Under the pieces are notes generated by a model, which saw only the letters and a list, made by a program, of their open reading frames with translations, searched no databases and was not told the DNA's origin. 32,124 nt of DNA from Peptoclostridium sp. (GTDB lineage Bacteria > Bacillota > Clostridia > Peptostreptococcales > Peptostreptococcaceae). Numbering within the stretch: the first letter of the stretch is position 1; every line of letters starts with the position of its first letter. The DNA lies in contig NZ_WXFG01000002.1 in NCBI RefSeq assembly GCF_009881055.1, forward strand, positions 1 through 32,124, written 5' to 3'. Below are positions 7,827 to 16,517 of this stretch, piece by piece. The translations under genes were made by a program, and so were the position numbers.

Positions 7827-8918
7827 CTACATGATTAAAATATCAGCAATTCTTTTGCTAGCCAGACCATCTCCGTATGGATTACTAGCTTTGCTCATTT
7901 TATCATACTCATCTTGATCTTCAAGTAATTGCTTAAATGTATTATAAATAAAATCTTCATCTGTACCAACAAGTTTAAGCGTTCCTGCTGCTATACCCTC
8001 CGGCCTTTCTGTTGTATCTCTCATAACTAGAACAGGCTTTCCCAAACTTGGCGCCTCTTCCTGAATTCCACCGCTATCAGTTAAGATGAGGTGTGATCTA
8101 GATAAGAAGTTGTGGAAATCCAATACTTCGAGCGGTTCAATAATTCTAATTCTATCAGTATCGCCAAGAATTTCCTTGGCAGCTTCTCTAACAACCGGAT
8201 TCATATGAATCGGGTATATTGCTTTAATATCCGATGTTTCATCTATAATTCGCTTAATAGCTTTAAACATATTTCTCATCGGTTCACCAAGATTCTCTCT
8301 TCTATGCGCTGTAATCATGATGAGCTTACTGTCAGAAGCCCACTCTAAATGTTCATGGGTATAATCTTCTCTGACAGTTGTTTTTAGCGCGTCTATCGCT
8401 GTATTTCCGGTAACATAAATATTTTCAGGCTCCTTGCCTTCCTTCAGTAAATTTTCTTTAGACATTTCTGTGGGTGCGAAGTTATATTTAGATACAATAC
8501 CTACCGCCTGCCTATTAAACTCTTCTGGATATGGAGAGTAAATGCTATATGTTCTAAGACCTGCCTCAACATGACCTACCGGAATTTGTAGGTAAAAACA
8601 TGCTAATGCCGTAACAAATGTGGTTGATGTATCTCCATGAACCAATACTACATCAGGTTTAACTTCTTCAAGAATAGTTTTCATATTCTCAAGTATTTTT
8701 ATTGTCACATCAAATAATGTCTGCTTTGCTTTCATGATAGACAGATCATAATCAGGCACCACATCAAATGCGTTCAAAACCTGATCCAACATCTCTCTAT
8801 GTTGTCCTGTAACACAAACAACTGTATTAAGTTCTTCTCTTGTTTTTAGCTCTTTGACTAGAGGGCACATTTTTATTGCTTCTGGTCTTGTTCCAAAGAC
8901 CACCATTACTTTTTTCAT
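7827..8918 (-). CDS. wecB: UDP-N-acetylglucosamine 2-epimerase (non-hydrolysing)
   Basis: Converts UDP-GlcNAc to UDP-ManNAc in the cytoplasm. The 363-residue length is usual for the family. Family motifs are all present in order: FGTRPEAIKM (8-17), TGQHREM (37-43), HGDTSTT, HVEAGLRT, PEEFNR, AHRREN, TDSGGIQEEAP and RDTTERPE. It follows wecC after 16 bases, so the pair makes UDP-ManNAcA as a unit. UDP-ManNAc is also the precursor of pyruvylated secondary wall polymers that bind SLH domains, which is relevant because several SLH genes share this locus. The ATG has AAGGA upstream. Confidence 0.95.
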   Translation of the reverse strand: MKKVMVVFGTRPEAIKMCPLVKELKTREELNTVVCVTGQHREMLDQVLNAFDVVPDYDLSIMKAKQTLFDVTIKILENMKTILEEVKPDVVLVHGDTSTTFVTALACFYLQIPVGHVEAGLRTYSIYSPYPEEFNRQAVGIVSKYNFAPTEMSKENLLKEGKEPENIYVTGNTAIDALKTTVREDYTHEHLEWASDSKLIMITAHRRENLGEPMRNMFKAIKRIIDETSDIKAIYPIHMNPVVREAAKEILGDTDRIRIIEPLEVLDFHNFLSRSHLILTDSGGIQEEAPSLGKPVLVMRDTTERPEGIAAGTLKLVGTDEDFIYNTFKQLLEDQDEYDKMSKASNPYGDGLASKRIADILIM

Positions 8919-8934
8919 GATATTCAGTCCTTAT

Positions 8935-10155
8935 TTATAATTTGTAGATACCATTAAAATCACAAATATTCTTGGTATCAAGGATTAACTTGTTTTTAAC
9001 TAATTCAAGATTATTCTTAATGTGGTCATGTGCTGTAATAATTACCAAAATTTCTATTTCATTTAAAAAGTCCTCAAAATTCATAAATTGATGATCTACA
9101 ATTCTCTCTTTAATATATGGATCATAAACTTTAACACCAAAAGCTAAGTGCTCGTCCATTTTTTCTAATAATTGAAGTGTTGGACTCTCTCTTGTATCAT
9201 CAACATTTTCTTTATAAGCAAGTCCATATATACCAATCTTTGATATATCAGTAATATTATGCTCTCTCATAATATCCCGAATTCTACCTAATACATGGGT
9301 TGGCATAGAATCATTGATTTTTCTAGCAGTTAATATTAAATTCGTTAAATCTGGATAATCTCCAACCAAGAACCATGGATCAACCGAAATACAGTGTCCG
9401 CCAACACCTGGACCAGGTTGTAAAATATTAACACGTGGATGTTTATTAGCAATTCTTATGATCTCATATACATCCATATTATCCGTCCTACAAATCTTCG
9501 CTAATTCATTGGCAAAAGCTATGTTAATATCTCTATACGTATTTTCTACAACCTTTGACATTTCAGCTGATCTAATATCAGTTACTACGATTTCTGATTT
9601 GCAAAAATTTGAATATAATGCTTTTACTCCCTCTCCAATAGCAGCATCATCAGCACCGATAGTTCTAGAGTTATGTTCAAGCTCATAAATCATGTTTCCT
9701 GGAATAATTCTTTCTGGTGCATGCACAAGATGAACATCTTCACCAATGGCAACTCCTCTTTTTTCAATTTCAGGTCTAACATATTTATCAATGGAACCTG
9801 GTGATATCGTTGATTCAATAATCAAAACAGCTCCTTTTTCACAAACATCTAGAACTTGATTTACAGCAGAAATTACATACTTTGGATCCAATTTCTTACT
9901 TGCATTTATATAGGGTGTAGGTACAGCAATGATGTAAGTGTCTGTCTTTTGGTATTCTGAAGTGAATTTAATACCATTTTCAACTGCATCTTTAAATAGT
10001 TCTTCTAAACCCTCTTCTTCAAAAGTTAACTTTCCCATTGAAAGTGAATCTACTAATTTGGTATTTAAATCTGTTCCAACTATTTCAACTCCATACTTTG
10101 CAAACATTAAGGCCGTGGGAAGTCCTATATAACCCAATCCAATAACATTAATCAT
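8935..10155 (-). CDS. wecC: UDP-N-acetyl-D-mannosamine dehydrogenase
   Basis: Oxidises UDP-ManNAc at C6 with two NAD+ to UDP-ManNAcA. The 406-residue protein has the NAD-binding GLGYIGLP motif at 6-13, the central EMSKVVENTYRD segment with conserved Lys201, and GPGVGGHCISVDPW at 248-261 with catalytic Cys255. The APERIIPGNMIYEL stretch (146-159) favours the ManNAc/GlcNAc branch of the nucleotide-sugar dehydrogenase family over UDP-glucose dehydrogenase; exact substrate is inferred from adjacency to wecB. GGAAGG lies just upstream of the ATG. The product would put a uronic acid in the polymer, which fits the adjacent lyase-like gene. Confidence 0.93.
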   Translation of the reverse strand: MINVIGLGYIGLPTALMFAKYGVEIVGTDLNTKLVDSLSMGKLTFEEEGLEELFKDAVENGIKFTSEYQKTDTYIIAVPTPYINASKKLDPKYVISAVNQVLDVCEKGAVLIIESTISPGSIDKYVRPEIEKRGVAIGEDVHLVHAPERIIPGNMIYELEHNSRTIGADDAAIGEGVKALYSNFCKSEIVVTDIRSAEMSKVVENTYRDINIAFANELAKICRTDNMDVYEIIRIANKHPRVNILQPGPGVGGHCISVDPWFLVGDYPDLTNLILTARKINDSMPTHVLGRIRDIMREHNITDISKIGIYGLAYKENVDDTRESPTLQLLEKMDEHLAFGVKVYDPYIKERIVDHQFMNFEDFLNEIEILVIITAHDHIKNNLELVKNKLILDTKNICDFNGIYKL

Positions 10156-10184
10156 TTTTCATACCTTCCTTTTGAGTAGTAAAA

Positions 10185-12035
10185 TTAGTGTAGAGTTATC
10201 TCAAATTTAGCATTACATATTCCATTATTAACTTCTTGTGTTACTTGAACCCTGTTAATCTTTTCTTTTCTTAAATAATAAAGACTTCTATACGATTCAA
10301 TTATGCTAATATCCCCCTCGGTTTTCACCGAAACAATCTCATTATTATCCATAAATAATACAAATCCGTTTTCTTTTATTTTCACTTCACAAGGTGTATG
10401 GAATATAAAATCACAAGTTTTCGATTCACCTTTCACCCAATCTTCAATTAAATAGCTCTTTTTAAAGGTCCTAATTATCCTCTCATGACTATAACCATTT
10501 TTAGATTCCATTTTCCCTTTAAACTCAGAATCAGAATGAAAAGCACTATCCTGCTTTGTCCAATCAGTTACTAGAAAAGCCCCCCTCTTATTCATCTGCT
10601 CTATTCCCGGTAATTTAACAACATTATGTCCTATAGTAGAGGATAATTCTTTTCCTAATTCACTTGCATATGAGTGAGTACCACTATCGCACAAAACATT
10701 AATACCTTTATGCCAAATATCTATATGAAGTTGATCCATGTGGGCGGGTCTCGATTTATAGTCTTGTAGACATGTCATAAGGAAGGAATCTTCACTTCGT
10801 AAAACATAAAAACCGGAATATTCAAAAGCTATACTTTTTAGAGTCCTTCTCTCTACTGGTAAATCTGTAGAACCACCAAACCATAATAACTCCTCGTCAT
10901 ATGGTCCCTTCTCATAGAGTCTTTTTCCAGTCATTAAGACATACATGGTATTCAATACAGGTCTAAAATCCCTGTAATCGCAGATTGATAGAGGAAATAT
11001 TAAAGCTCCATCATTTGAACCATAATTAGGGACATCACCATTCTCAGCTTGTACATTGTAAAGTAATAAAATGCTATTTTTAATTCTCTCTGTTTCCGTT
11101 ATGTATATCCCTGTCTTTTCGCTAATTTTAAACAAACATTCGAATATTTGAAGAGTGAATCTATGATAATTAAAAGAATACTGTGTAAAACCTCCATCAG
11201 GCAAAAATTGGTTTATTATCTCTTTGTCCATTAATTTATATGCATTTTGCAACTTAACATTATCTTCACTGCACCATGCTCCAATTATCAAACCTAAAAA
11301 TTCAGTAAAAGTATGATTATTTTTAATACACTTGTGTGCATAAAAAAAGTTTGATAATACTTTTTTATAGCTTCCTTCAACAATCTCAAACACATGCTGC
11401 TTATCTTTCTCAGTAATCAACCCAAAATAATTGAACACTGAGTATGAAATCAATACATTGGTCATACGAAGGGTTGCTTCCTGACCACATTTATAATTTG
11501 AACCATACGAATATGGATTGTTTTTGAGCCAGTTTTCAAGCTGTCCCGAAAACGCTTTATAATATTTATCATCTCTCGTGATTAAGTAAGCTCTTGCAAA
11601 ATATAAAAAATGTGTTAGTCTTGATGCTTCCCAAATTACTTTTATATCGCCAACTTCATTGTCAAAATCCGGAATTTTATACCATTTCAATTCTTTATTA
11701 TTTTCAAATCCAGTGAGTGGATTTAGATGCCAGTTAATTGGTTTTCCATAATCTAAATCAATTGATGAAAACCCTGTTATCACACCATTAATTGCCTTGT
11801 CTGCAACTTCAATGATTATTTTCTGTTCTTTCTTACTTAACTTTAATAAAAATTCTTTAATTGGCTCTAAATCAAAATCAAAAATATTGATTCTCTTTAT
11901 ACTAATTCTCTTTTCAAATAATTGTTCTACAACTGGTATTTTTGTCATTATTTTTAATTTGGCAGAATACAACCCTCTATTAATAGTCCAATCTAATCCA
12001 TATTCATTTAGTACAGATTTTAGCATTTTAATCAT
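10185..12035 (-). CDS. Heparinase II/III-like protein, no signal peptide
   Basis: The 616-residue protein has an N-terminal helical toroid-type region (about 60-370) and a C-terminal beta-rich heparinase II/III domain from about 395. The diagnostic stretch RPAHMDQLHIDIWHKG followed by NVLCDSGTHSY lies near residues 427-455; related lyases carry His and Tyr active-site residues here. The family cleaves uronic-acid-containing polysaccharides by beta-elimination. No signal peptide is seen, so it should act in the cytoplasm or at the inner membrane face. Its start overlaps the stop of the GT4 gene by 4 bases (ATGA), indicating translational coupling. Similar proteins occur in O-antigen/EPS clusters beside WbuB-like transferases, but their role there is unclear; it may edit or trim ManNAcA-containing intermediates. 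Confidence 0.87.
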   Translation of the reverse strand: MIKMLKSVLNEYGLDWTINRGLYSAKLKIMTKIPVVEQLFEKRISIKRINIFDFDLEPIKEFLLKLSKKEQKIIIEVADKAINGVITGFSSIDLDYGKPINWHLNPLTGFENNKELKWYKIPDFDNEVGDIKVIWEASRLTHFLYFARAYLITRDDKYYKAFSGQLENWLKNNPYSYGSNYKCGQEATLRMTNVLISYSVFNYFGLITEKDKQHVFEIVEGSYKKVLSNFFYAHKCIKNNHTFTEFLGLIIGAWCSEDNVKLQNAYKLMDKEIINQFLPDGGFTQYSFNYHRFTLQIFECLFKISEKTGIYITETERIKNSILLLYNVQAENGDVPNYGSNDGALIFPLSICDYRDFRPVLNTMYVLMTGKRLYEKGPYDEELLWFGGSTDLPVERRTLKSIAFEYSGFYVLRSEDSFLMTCLQDYKSRPAHMDQLHIDIWHKGINVLCDSGTHSYASELGKELSSTIGHNVVKLPGIEQMNKRGAFLVTDWTKQDSAFHSDSEFKGKMESKNGYSHERIIRTFKKSYLIEDWVKGESKTCDFIFHTPCEVKIKENGFVLFMDNNEIVSVKTEGDISIIESYRSLYYLRKEKINRVQVTQEVNNGICNAKFEITLH

Positions 12036-13306
12036 AACAACTGACTCTCCATAACTGAGATTAACTTTTTTGTAAGTACTTTATAATCAAAGTCTTTAGC
12101 GCCCTTCTTGGCATTTTCACTTATTTTGTTATATCTATCCTTAGACATATTGTGGATTTTCAAAATAGCTTCTGCCAATGCTTCAGGCGTATCTTCTTCA
12201 AGTGAGACTCCACAATCATATTTTTCTATCGGTGAATACCCCATTTTAACAGTAGAAATGATTGATTTGCCTGATGCCATATATTCAAATAATTTATTTG
12301 AACTATTTCCCCTTGACCAGTTATATTTGCTTTGTGAGTAATTTAGTATATTAACTGATGATTTACTCAGAACATAAGGCATGTGCTTTTTATCTACATA
12401 ACCTTTCATTTTTACATTTGTAATTTTCTCATCTTTAACACGTTTCGTTAACATCTCAAGCTGGTTTCCATCTCCATAAATTAAGAACTGAATTTCCTCT
12501 TTATCTAGTAATAGTTTTGCAGCATCAAGTATATTTCCAACATTGTTTATAGGACGAATCGCTCCAGTATAAACAACATTAAATTTATCATTATTCAAAT
12601 CATTATCCTTGAAGGTTTCTTCGCTAATCTGTTTATTGAAGGCTTCAAGATCTACACCATTATTAATGTAATGACATTTTTGAATCTCAATGTCTCCACC
12701 ATGACTATTAAGCCATTTTTTTTCTTTTAGATAGTCAATGTCACCCTCTTTAAGAAAAATAATTGCATCGGCTTTTTTGTATATCCAATGCTCACCTGCT
12801 ATTAGAAATCTACCTAACAAACTATTTTCTTTAGCTTTTCCAAAAGCAAAAATAGTTTCCGGCCACAAATCTCTTACTTCAACAATACATGGTACCTCAT
12901 ATTTTTTTGCCACTTTTATCCCCGCAATTAAAGCAAGAGGATGAGGTGATGATGCATATATAACATCTGGTTTTTCTTTAGTTTCTATGGAATATTTATT
13001 GGTAGCACTAAATAACCTTAAATAATATGTCAGCATATTTTTCACTCTTGCAATTGTACTTTTTGCTGAAGAAGGTGTCTTGACAAATACGAACTCAACA
13101 TCAGAATGAGTTTCTGTAACAAAATCTCTATCATCTTCAATCAAATTCAAATCTGAAAAGTGAAGATATGAAGCAGCAAATACTGTAGTTTTAAATCCTT
13201 CTTCATTCATATGTACTGCAAAATTATATGGTCTTGTAAAGCCATTCATGGTAGGTGGTGTAGCATAATGATGAAACACCCAAATATTCTTTTTTTCTTT
13301 AGACAT
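12032..13306 (-). CDS. WbuB-like GT4 glycosyltransferase
   Basis: About 424 residues from the ATG at 13306, chosen because AGGGGAG sits 7 bases upstream; longer in-frame starts would run into the preceding epimerase gene. The N-terminus NIWVFHHYATPPTMNGFTRP is characteristic of WbuB-type GT4 enzymes. Further hallmarks are EVRDLWPETIFAFG in the first domain and SNKLFEYMASGKSII in the nucleotide-sugar-binding domain. WbuB enzymes transfer amino sugars such as FucNAc in O-antigen assembly, so a role in adding the second sugar to the lipid-linked primer is plausible. The donor is not determinable here. It is coupled to the heparinase-like gene by a 4-base overlap. Confidence 0.88.
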   Translation of the reverse strand: MSKEKKNIWVFHHYATPPTMNGFTRPYNFAVHMNEEGFKTTVFAASYLHFSDLNLIEDDRDFVTETHSDVEFVFVKTPSSAKSTIARVKNMLTYYLRLFSATNKYSIETKEKPDVIYASSPHPLALIAGIKVAKKYEVPCIVEVRDLWPETIFAFGKAKENSLLGRFLIAGEHWIYKKADAIIFLKEGDIDYLKEKKWLNSHGGDIEIQKCHYINNGVDLEAFNKQISEETFKDNDLNNDKFNVVYTGAIRPINNVGNILDAAKLLLDKEEIQFLIYGDGNQLEMLTKRVKDEKITNVKMKGYVDKKHMPYVLSKSSVNILNYSQSKYNWSRGNSSNKLFEYMASGKSIISTVKMGYSPIEKYDCGVSLEEDTPEALAEAILKIHNMSKDRYNKISENAKKGAKDFDYKVLTKKLISVMESQLL

Positions 13307-13316
13307 ATATACTCCC

Positions 13317-14165
13317 CTACTTTTCCGTTCTCTCAACTGATTCTTCAAACGAACAAATCTCATAATCAAATTCATTAGGTCCACCGGGCATTTTCTTATC
13401 ATACACAAATGAACCGAACACTTTTCCAAAAGTCTCTGATAGCTTAATTCCTAAATATAATAAAGGATTAAATGTCTCTGTAGCTTTGAGTTCTTTACCA
13501 TGAGCTTTGGCAATAAGCTTCACTAACTTAGTGGTATTTACATACTCTTTATTTTGTGGGAAGAATAACCCACCTAGTTCATAATCTACTATCAATCTTA
13601 CAAATTCAGACAAATTATCAATAAAAATCATGCTACGTTCGTTTTTTACTTTAGGAAAGATTGGTGATTTCGACGCTATTTTAGCAAGCCTTGGGTAATT
13701 TCCCCTACAATCTTTTCCATAAACAATTGGTGGTCTTAAAATTGATATCTTAAAAGAATCATCAGATATTTCATTTAACAACCTTTCCGCTTCCAACTTT
13801 GATTCAGCGTATGGTGTTTTTGGATTTGGTTCAGTATTTTCATCGACAAAGCCTAACTCCATACCATATACACCCATTGTACTTAAGAATATAAACTGTC
13901 TTACACCTTCAATTTTGGCTTTCTTTGCAACCTCAATTGCAAGATCTCTGTTTACCTTGAAATACTTATCTGTATCATTCTCTTTAATATGAACAATTGC
14001 TGCTATATGATAAACCACATCATATGATCTGAAGGATTTATCGTTCCATTCGTTTCCTTTAATATCAATAGTGTCTACCTTATACTGATCCGGCCATTGA
14101 CTAACCCATTTTTCAAAAGAAGTACCGATGTAACTTCCTGCTCCTGTTATCAATATTCGTTTCAT
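13317..14165 (-). CDS. Extended SDR sugar-nucleotide epimerase/4-reductase
   Basis: A 282-residue NAD(P)-binding enzyme with the Rossmann motif ITGAGSYIG (6-14), the active-site YAESK (Tyr-x3-Lys, near 120), and LSTMGVYG before it. In clusters with a WbpM/CapD 4,6-dehydratase and a PglC-like transferase, such enzymes usually reduce the 4-keto-6-deoxy-HexNAc to UDP-QuiNAc or UDP-FucNAc (WbpV/WreQ-type), and that is the favoured role. It might instead be a C4 epimerase. The ATG overlaps the stop of the phosphoglycosyl transferase by 4 bases, so the enzyme making the primer sugar and the one loading it are translationally coupled. AGAGG lies 9 bases upstream. Confidence 0.85.
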   Translation of the reverse strand: MKRILITGAGSYIGTSFEKWVSQWPDQYKVDTIDIKGNEWNDKSFRSYDVVYHIAAIVHIKENDTDKYFKVNRDLAIEVAKKAKIEGVRQFIFLSTMGVYGMELGFVDENTEPNPKTPYAESKLEAERLLNEISDDSFKISILRPPIVYGKDCRGNYPRLAKIASKSPIFPKVKNERSMIFIDNLSEFVRLIVDYELGGLFFPQNKEYVNTTKLVKLIAKAHGKELKATETFNPLLYLGIKLSETFGKVFGSFVYDKKMPGGPNEFDYEICSFEESVERTEK

Positions 14166-14782
14166 ATTGAAGTACCTCTCTGAGTAGAATTAAAATCAAT
14201 CAAGCATTTATCTACATATTTATCTTCACCAAATAGAACAACGCCTACGGTTCTGAATATAATCTTTATATCTAGCCATAAACTGTAATGTTCCACATAG
14301 TAAACATCGAACTTATATCTATCCTGAAGATCCAAATAGATATTCCCACTCACCTGAGCAAGTCCAGTCATACCTGGTTTCATGTTAAGTCTCTTATAAA
14401 TTTCATCGTCGTATTCCTCAAGCGAAGCTATTCTCTCCGGTCTTGGGCCAACAAGACTCATTTCTCCCTTGAGTACATTTAAAATCTGTGGGATTTCATC
14501 GATTTTGCTTCTTCTTAAAAACTTACCTATGGATGTGACGCGGTCATCGTCTTTCCTGACCTCTTGTCCTTTTACCATCTTCTCTGAACCAGGCTTCATA
14601 GTTCTAAATTTGTATACTTTGAATATTTTCCCATTATGTCCCGGCCTATCTTGTAAAAAGAAAACAGGTCCTTTTGAAGTGGCTTTAATAAGAATTGCAA
14701 CGATAATCCATATAGGTAGGAGTACGATTAGTACTATTAAAGAAAGAATTACATCTATTAATCTTTTAATTGCCTTTTGCAT
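14162..14782 (-). CDS. PglC-like undecaprenyl-phosphate sugar phosphotransferase
   Basis: Starts the lipid-linked glycan by moving a sugar-1-phosphate from UDP-sugar to undecaprenyl phosphate. The 206-residue length matches the minimal monotopic (PglC/WcaJ catalytic-domain) class. It has one hydrophobic re-entrant segment (7-33), KFRTM (58-62), the catalytic DEIPQ (Asp95-Glu96), GPRPE (112-116) and PGMTGLAQVSG (about 136-146). The ATG at 14782 is preferred: it lies one base past the stop of the formyltransferase gene with GAGGGA just upstream and begins MQKAIKRLIDV, the usual start. The upstream ATG at 14806 has no ribosome binding site. Short PglC-like enzymes favour 2-acetamido-2,6-dideoxy sugars, in line with the dehydratase and reductase in this locus. 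Confidence 0.92.
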   Translation of the reverse strand: MQKAIKRLIDVILSLIVLIVLLPIWIIVAILIKATSKGPVFFLQDRPGHNGKIFKVYKFRTMKPGSEKMVKGQEVRKDDDRVTSIGKFLRRSKIDEIPQILNVLKGEMSLVGPRPERIASLEEYDDEIYKRLNMKPGMTGLAQVSGNIYLDLQDRYKFDVYYVEHYSLWLDIKIIFRTVGVVLFGEDKYVDKCLIDFNSTQRGTSI

Positions 14783-14783
14783 A

Positions 14784-15605
14784 CTATCCCTCAATTTCAT
14801 ACTCAATAGGTGTTAAATACCCATCGCTTAATTTTATTTCGCCTTTCTTAGCATCCACTTTTGCTGACCAAATTCTCATTACCTGTTCTCCATCTTTATA
14901 AAATGCACCTGGATAAGGATATGTAACAGCTCTAACGAGTTTGTCAGCTTCATCGATTGTCATCGAACTAAGCAACTCCCCATCTTCAGGCTTTCTACCT
15001 GGCCACTCAGTAGCTTTAGATTCGTCTTGCTTTATCAGTAAGACTCTATTATTTACTATGTCATCCCAGTATTTTGAAATCAGCTCAACATGCATATCAT
15101 CTACTTTTTTATAAAGGTCCGTTGCTGTAGTGTTTTCATTGATTTCGATGACACCTTGCCCGATAATCTCACCAGTATCAACGCCTTCATCAAGCTTGAA
15201 CATGGTAACACCAGACTTATTTAAACCTTTGATAATAGCCCAAGGAATTGCTGCTCTACCTCTTCCTACAGGAAGAAGTGTTGGATGCATACCAATACAG
15301 CCTTTATTTGGTGTTTCAAGGACTTCTTCCTTAGCAATCTGAGACCAACCAATGATGAACAACCAATCTATTTTATACTTCTTTAGAGCTTCCATAACTT
15401 CTGGGTCGTTTATATTATCAATTTTCAGAAGTGGGGTGTTTTCTCTCTTCGAGACCTCATCAAGATAAACCCTTCCAGATTTATTCTTTGCTTTTTCATT
15501 TTTTAATGTTATTAGTAGATCTAACTCTCCACCAATTCGGTATATCTCTTCAATACAACTCAGCCCCAGTTGAACGCAAGTTGCAAATGCCATTTTCATT
15601 TTCAC
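14784..15605 (-). CDS. Formyltransferase-fold enzyme, probably acting on an amino sugar
   Basis: A 273-residue protein of the Fmt/ArnA formyltransferase fold. The core reads GCIGMHPTLLPVGRGR (102-117), then SGVTMFKLDEGVDTGEII. In methionyl-tRNA formyltransferase and ArnA the catalytic trio is Asn-x-His plus Asp; here His107 and Asp143 are kept but the Asn position (105) is Gly. It also lacks the length of a true Fmt (about 310 residues), so tRNA formylation is unlikely. It lies 20 bases after the PIG-L deacetylase gene, suggesting the deacetylase frees an amine that this enzyme re-acylates. The GTG at 15605 has AGGAG 8 bases upstream; ATG two codons in is an alternative. Confidence 0.85.
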   Translation of the reverse strand: MKMKMAFATCVQLGLSCIEEIYRIGGELDLLITLKNEKAKNKSGRVYLDEVSKRENTPLLKIDNINDPEVMEALKKYKIDWLFIIGWSQIAKEEVLETPNKGCIGMHPTLLPVGRGRAAIPWAIIKGLNKSGVTMFKLDEGVDTGEIIGQGVIEINENTTATDLYKKVDDMHVELISKYWDDIVNNRVLLIKQDESKATEWPGRKPEDGELLSSMTIDEADKLVRAVTYPYPGAFYKDGEQVMRIWSAKVDAKKGEIKLSDGYLTPIEYEIEG

Positions 15606-15625
15606 TCCACGTTCTCCTTTCCCGT

Positions 15626-16306
15626 CTAAATTTCTCTTCTAAAAACACTTTCAAAAGCTTCTGCGTACTTTGTTCCAGATTGGCTTCCTCTATAAGCCGC
15701 AAGTCCCTTCAACGCTTCATCACTCCTAGGGTGCGGATAATCTCTCATAACACCCCTATAAGCTGATAGTGCTTCTATCTTTTTATCTATTCGATTTTCA
15801 GCCACTTCAATATATACATTAGGTGTAAATTGTCTTTTGCTAGAATTTAGTCCCCATTCCGTCGCAGAAGGAACCTCCATAAATAATAGTTCCTTCAAAG
15901 GCTTTACATCTGCCCGTCTTTGAAATAATTTCGTTGCAGCCTGACATGCAATTGATGTATGATAATGGTCATTATTTAAGTCTGATGGATGATGCGTAAA
16001 AACAACTTCAGCATCAGTATCCATAATTACATTTTCTATAAATTGCACCAAATCCAAGTGTCTTACTGTGTTGAAAGCTATGTTGGGAAATGGGCCCTTG
16101 ATTACTTTTTCCACACCTAGAATACTTATCGCCGCATCGATATCTTGATTTAAGTGTTCTGTAGCAGGTCTATTTTGCCTCGCATCAGCCTCACCACATA
16201 AAATACATATATTTACCTTGTGACCAGCTTCTGTTAATTTCAATATAGTAGCTCCTGCACCCAAAACTTCATCGTCAGGATGAGCTACAACTACCAAATA
16301 AGACAT
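15626..16306 (-). CDS. PIG-L/LmbE-family N-deacetylase
   Basis: A 226-residue zinc-dependent deacetylase with AHPDDE at 8-13 and the second metal site HHPSDLNNDH at 105-114; both are intact. The family removes N-acetyl groups from GlcNAc-type substrates (GlcNAc-PI, GlcNAc-Ins, bacillithiol precursors, lipid-linked or nucleotide sugars). Here, first in the AT-rich glycan module and next to a formyltransferase-fold gene, it probably deacetylates a HexNAc intermediate. GAGGAGG lies about 7 bases before the ATG. It is the first gene after the terminator that ends the dehydratase gene, so it should head a new transcript. Confidence 0.9.
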   Translation of the reverse strand: MSYLVVVAHPDDEVLGAGATILKLTEAGHKVNICILCGEADARQNRPATEHLNQDIDAAISILGVEKVIKGPFPNIAFNTVRHLDLVQFIENVIMDTDAEVVFTHHPSDLNNDHYHTSIACQAATKLFQRRADVKPLKELLFMEVPSATEWGLNSSKRQFTPNVYIEVAENRIDKKIEALSAYRGVMRDYPHPRSDEALKGLAAYRGSQSGTKYAEAFESVFRREI

Positions 16307-16341
16307 TTTATGTCCTCCTCGCCTAAGCGTTAAATCTATTT

Positions 16342-16350
16342 GTTATAACA
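16342..16350 (-). promoter_or_regulatory. Candidate extended -10 promoter element before the deacetylase gene
   Basis: On the minus strand the bases read TG-T-TATAAC, an extended -10 match, about 36 bases before the deacetylase ATG and downstream of the upstream terminator. No good -35 box sits at the usual spacing, which extended -10 promoters can tolerate. The ten bases at 16341-16350 are also a perfect palindrome. The call rests mainly on the need for a promoter after the terminator. Confidence 0.3.
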
Positions 16351-16431
16351 ATTTAATCCTAATCCCCGTTTGATAGTCACCTCGAAACCACCATCCAACC
16401 CCGTACATTTACTTATTAAACACATTTTTTC

Positions 16432-16496
16432 ATAAAAAATCCATTCGCTATGTATCCACTTTGGCGATTGAGCCAAAATTCAGCATAGGAATGGAT
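16432..16496 (-). terminator. Nested-hairpin intrinsic terminator after the 4,6-dehydratase gene
   Basis: The outer arms 16439-16452 and 16484-16496 pair with a single-base bulge. Inside them TTTGGC (16460-16465) and GCCAAA (16472-16477) form a second perfect stem around GATTGA. On the minus strand the structure is followed directly by a T-run (A-run 16434-16439 on plus). This ends the region B transcript some 20-80 bases after the dehydratase stop codon. Confidence 0.8.
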
Positions 16497-16517
16497 CATC
16501 CTCTACATTCATCAGGC

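Noticed and set aside
13307..13429. Upstream extension of the WbuB-like gene
   Set aside because: It would overlap the end of the epimerase gene by more than 100 bases and lacks the family N-terminus; the ATG at 13306 has a clear ribosome binding site.
14784..15605. Methionyl-tRNA formyltransferase
   Set aside because: Too short, catalytic Asn missing, and placed next to a sugar deacetylase and a phosphoglycosyl transferase.
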